A stretch of 19,525 bases of DNA, from NCBI GenBank assembly GCA_037178675.1, contig JAYMGJ010000451.1, positions 1 to 19,525 of the forward strand. Reading direction: 5' to 3'. The DNA is from Scleroderma bovista (taxonomy: Eukaryota > Basidiomycota > Agaricomycetes > Boletales > Sclerodermataceae). Shown piece by piece: positions 18,520 through 19,525 of the stretch. The translations under genes were made by a program, and so were the position numbers. Position 1 is the first letter of the stretch; each line of letters begins with the position of its first letter. The notes below the pieces were generated by a model. It saw only the letters and a list, made by a program, of their open reading frames with translations. It was not told the origin of the DNA and made no database searches.

Positions 18520-19525
18520 CTGCAGCACTATGCCTGTAGATCAAGATTTCTGTGCAGTATTCGTTCAAGCAAAATGTTTGCATTGCACGATGCCTTGCCT
18601 CCTCCACATATATAGCTGTCCCGCCATGGACCTAATCACCTCAGAGCATCAGTATTTTGAAAATTCCAAGTCACGGTGCTAAGTACCTGCCATGTTATCC
18701 TGTACACGAAAAATCATCCCTAAAATAGTCACGACAGGCGGAGTGCCGGGAGAAAGGAAATTCCGTAACAGTTTCATGTGTTATTCCCATGATCGACAAA
18801 GAGTGGATCGAGAACAAACGTACTGTGCACTGTACGGCCAAAAGGCTACAGCTCCAACACGGCTCGGTGACCAATAGTTAACACAAACAACCGAAGGGAC
18901 GAACGGCCACTTGAGGGATTTTCTAGTAACCGATGTGGACACCAGTTCATACGAATTCGAGAATTGGTGTTCATTGGAATCATCCATGCGCAGTAACCGA
19001 AGTCTGTACTCTGAGTCAGCTCACAATGAGTCCTTGCCAATGGAGAGGAGGTTCCCATAGGAATGGCCTTGAACTGTGACTATGCAAGAAACTTAAGAAT
19101 CCTACATATGCACGTGCATAGACGGAGTGAATCGGGTCTGAGACCTACCAGTGACTGAGTTAAACTGCCGTGTGGCCGACACGTTGGACAGTGATCTCTT
19201 GCTGCGGACAGGTGTTTGACCTACTGGATATCACAAGTCGCCGCACATGCTGAGACTGCTTAAGACTTTGGGGTGATCTGGTCACCACTGCCCGGCCGCC
19301 CTCCCTCGCAGCCAACGCTCACTACTCGGGTACTCTGAATCGCGGCAGGAAGGCGCTGCGTGCCTTCGCCCACCCATTTCCACTTCTAGTCAGACAACAG
19401 TCAGTTGTTCGGTTATAACTCTACGCGAAATTAGGGACCTGACAAATGCCTGCCACCCGGGAATCAGAGAGGAAGTTGGAGAATGGAATGAGGTTTCAGA
19501 GGTCAAAAGATTCGTTTTTCTGGAC
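18520..19525. other. Right-edge region without a supported gene
   Basis: The stretch next to 18520 may contain the first exon(s) and promoter of the membrane-protein gene; short ATG-led candidates occur at about 18626 and 18692 on the minus strand. The remaining approximately 800 bp have only short frames on both strands, with no domain, tRNA-like arm or repeat that I can see. Confidence 0.45.

Noticed and set aside
1..19525. tRNA, rRNA or a biosynthetic cluster
   Set aside because: No T-arm or cloverleaf pattern was seen by eye outside coding exons, and the genes are mostly housekeeping types without a shared pathway enzyme set.

Overview
This is a nuclear window from a filamentous basidiomycete, most likely a mushroom-forming Agaricomycete. 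Genes are cut by many short GT-AG introns (about 44-90 bp). Several proteins belong to families typical of these fungi: a SAP/F-box protein with WW repeats, a small atypical C2H2 protein, and an 'ISVITTFFAS' membrane protein. The reading frames were rebuilt by hand from splice signals and remembered family motifs; no search was run.

Layout. 1-1360 has no gene but holds a 240-bp inverted-repeat element around a 42-bp tandem repeat. 1361-2437 (-) is an intronless N-acetylglucosamine kinase-like gene. It diverges from a nine-exon acyl-CoA synthetase/4-coumarate-CoA ligase-like gene (2596-4922, +) that ends in the peroxisomal signal AKL. Convergent to that is a five-exon glyoxylate/hydroxypyruvate reductase-like gene (5101-6330, -). 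Behind it, on the same strand, lies a heavily decayed copy of the same gene (about 6593-7640). A short three-finger zinc-finger gene (8082-8516, -) follows. Then comes a 2.2-kb gene-poor stretch with one weak candidate exon.

10702-11976 (+) encodes a SAP + F-box-like protein with seven WW-containing repeats. 12188-13108 (-) encodes a DEK_C + SWIB/MDM2 protein (UAF30/Tri1-like). 13353-16790 (-) is an 11-exon gene for an HRD3/SEL1L-type ER-associated degradation receptor. 17789-18519 (-) is a member of a fungal transmembrane family with an apparent frameshift. The last 1 kb shows nothing convincing.

Functionally this is ordinary chromosome rather than an obvious cluster. A loose metabolic theme may exist at the left: amino-sugar phosphorylation, peroxisomal acyl activation and glyoxylate reduction. 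The right half holds chromatin and ER quality-control housekeeping genes. The most interesting points are the very small exons (10, 19, 22 and 31 nt), the decayed tandem dehydrogenase copy, the WW-repeat protein, the frame-restoring alternative acceptor in the broken membrane gene, and the palindromic element. I found no clearly new multi-gene system.
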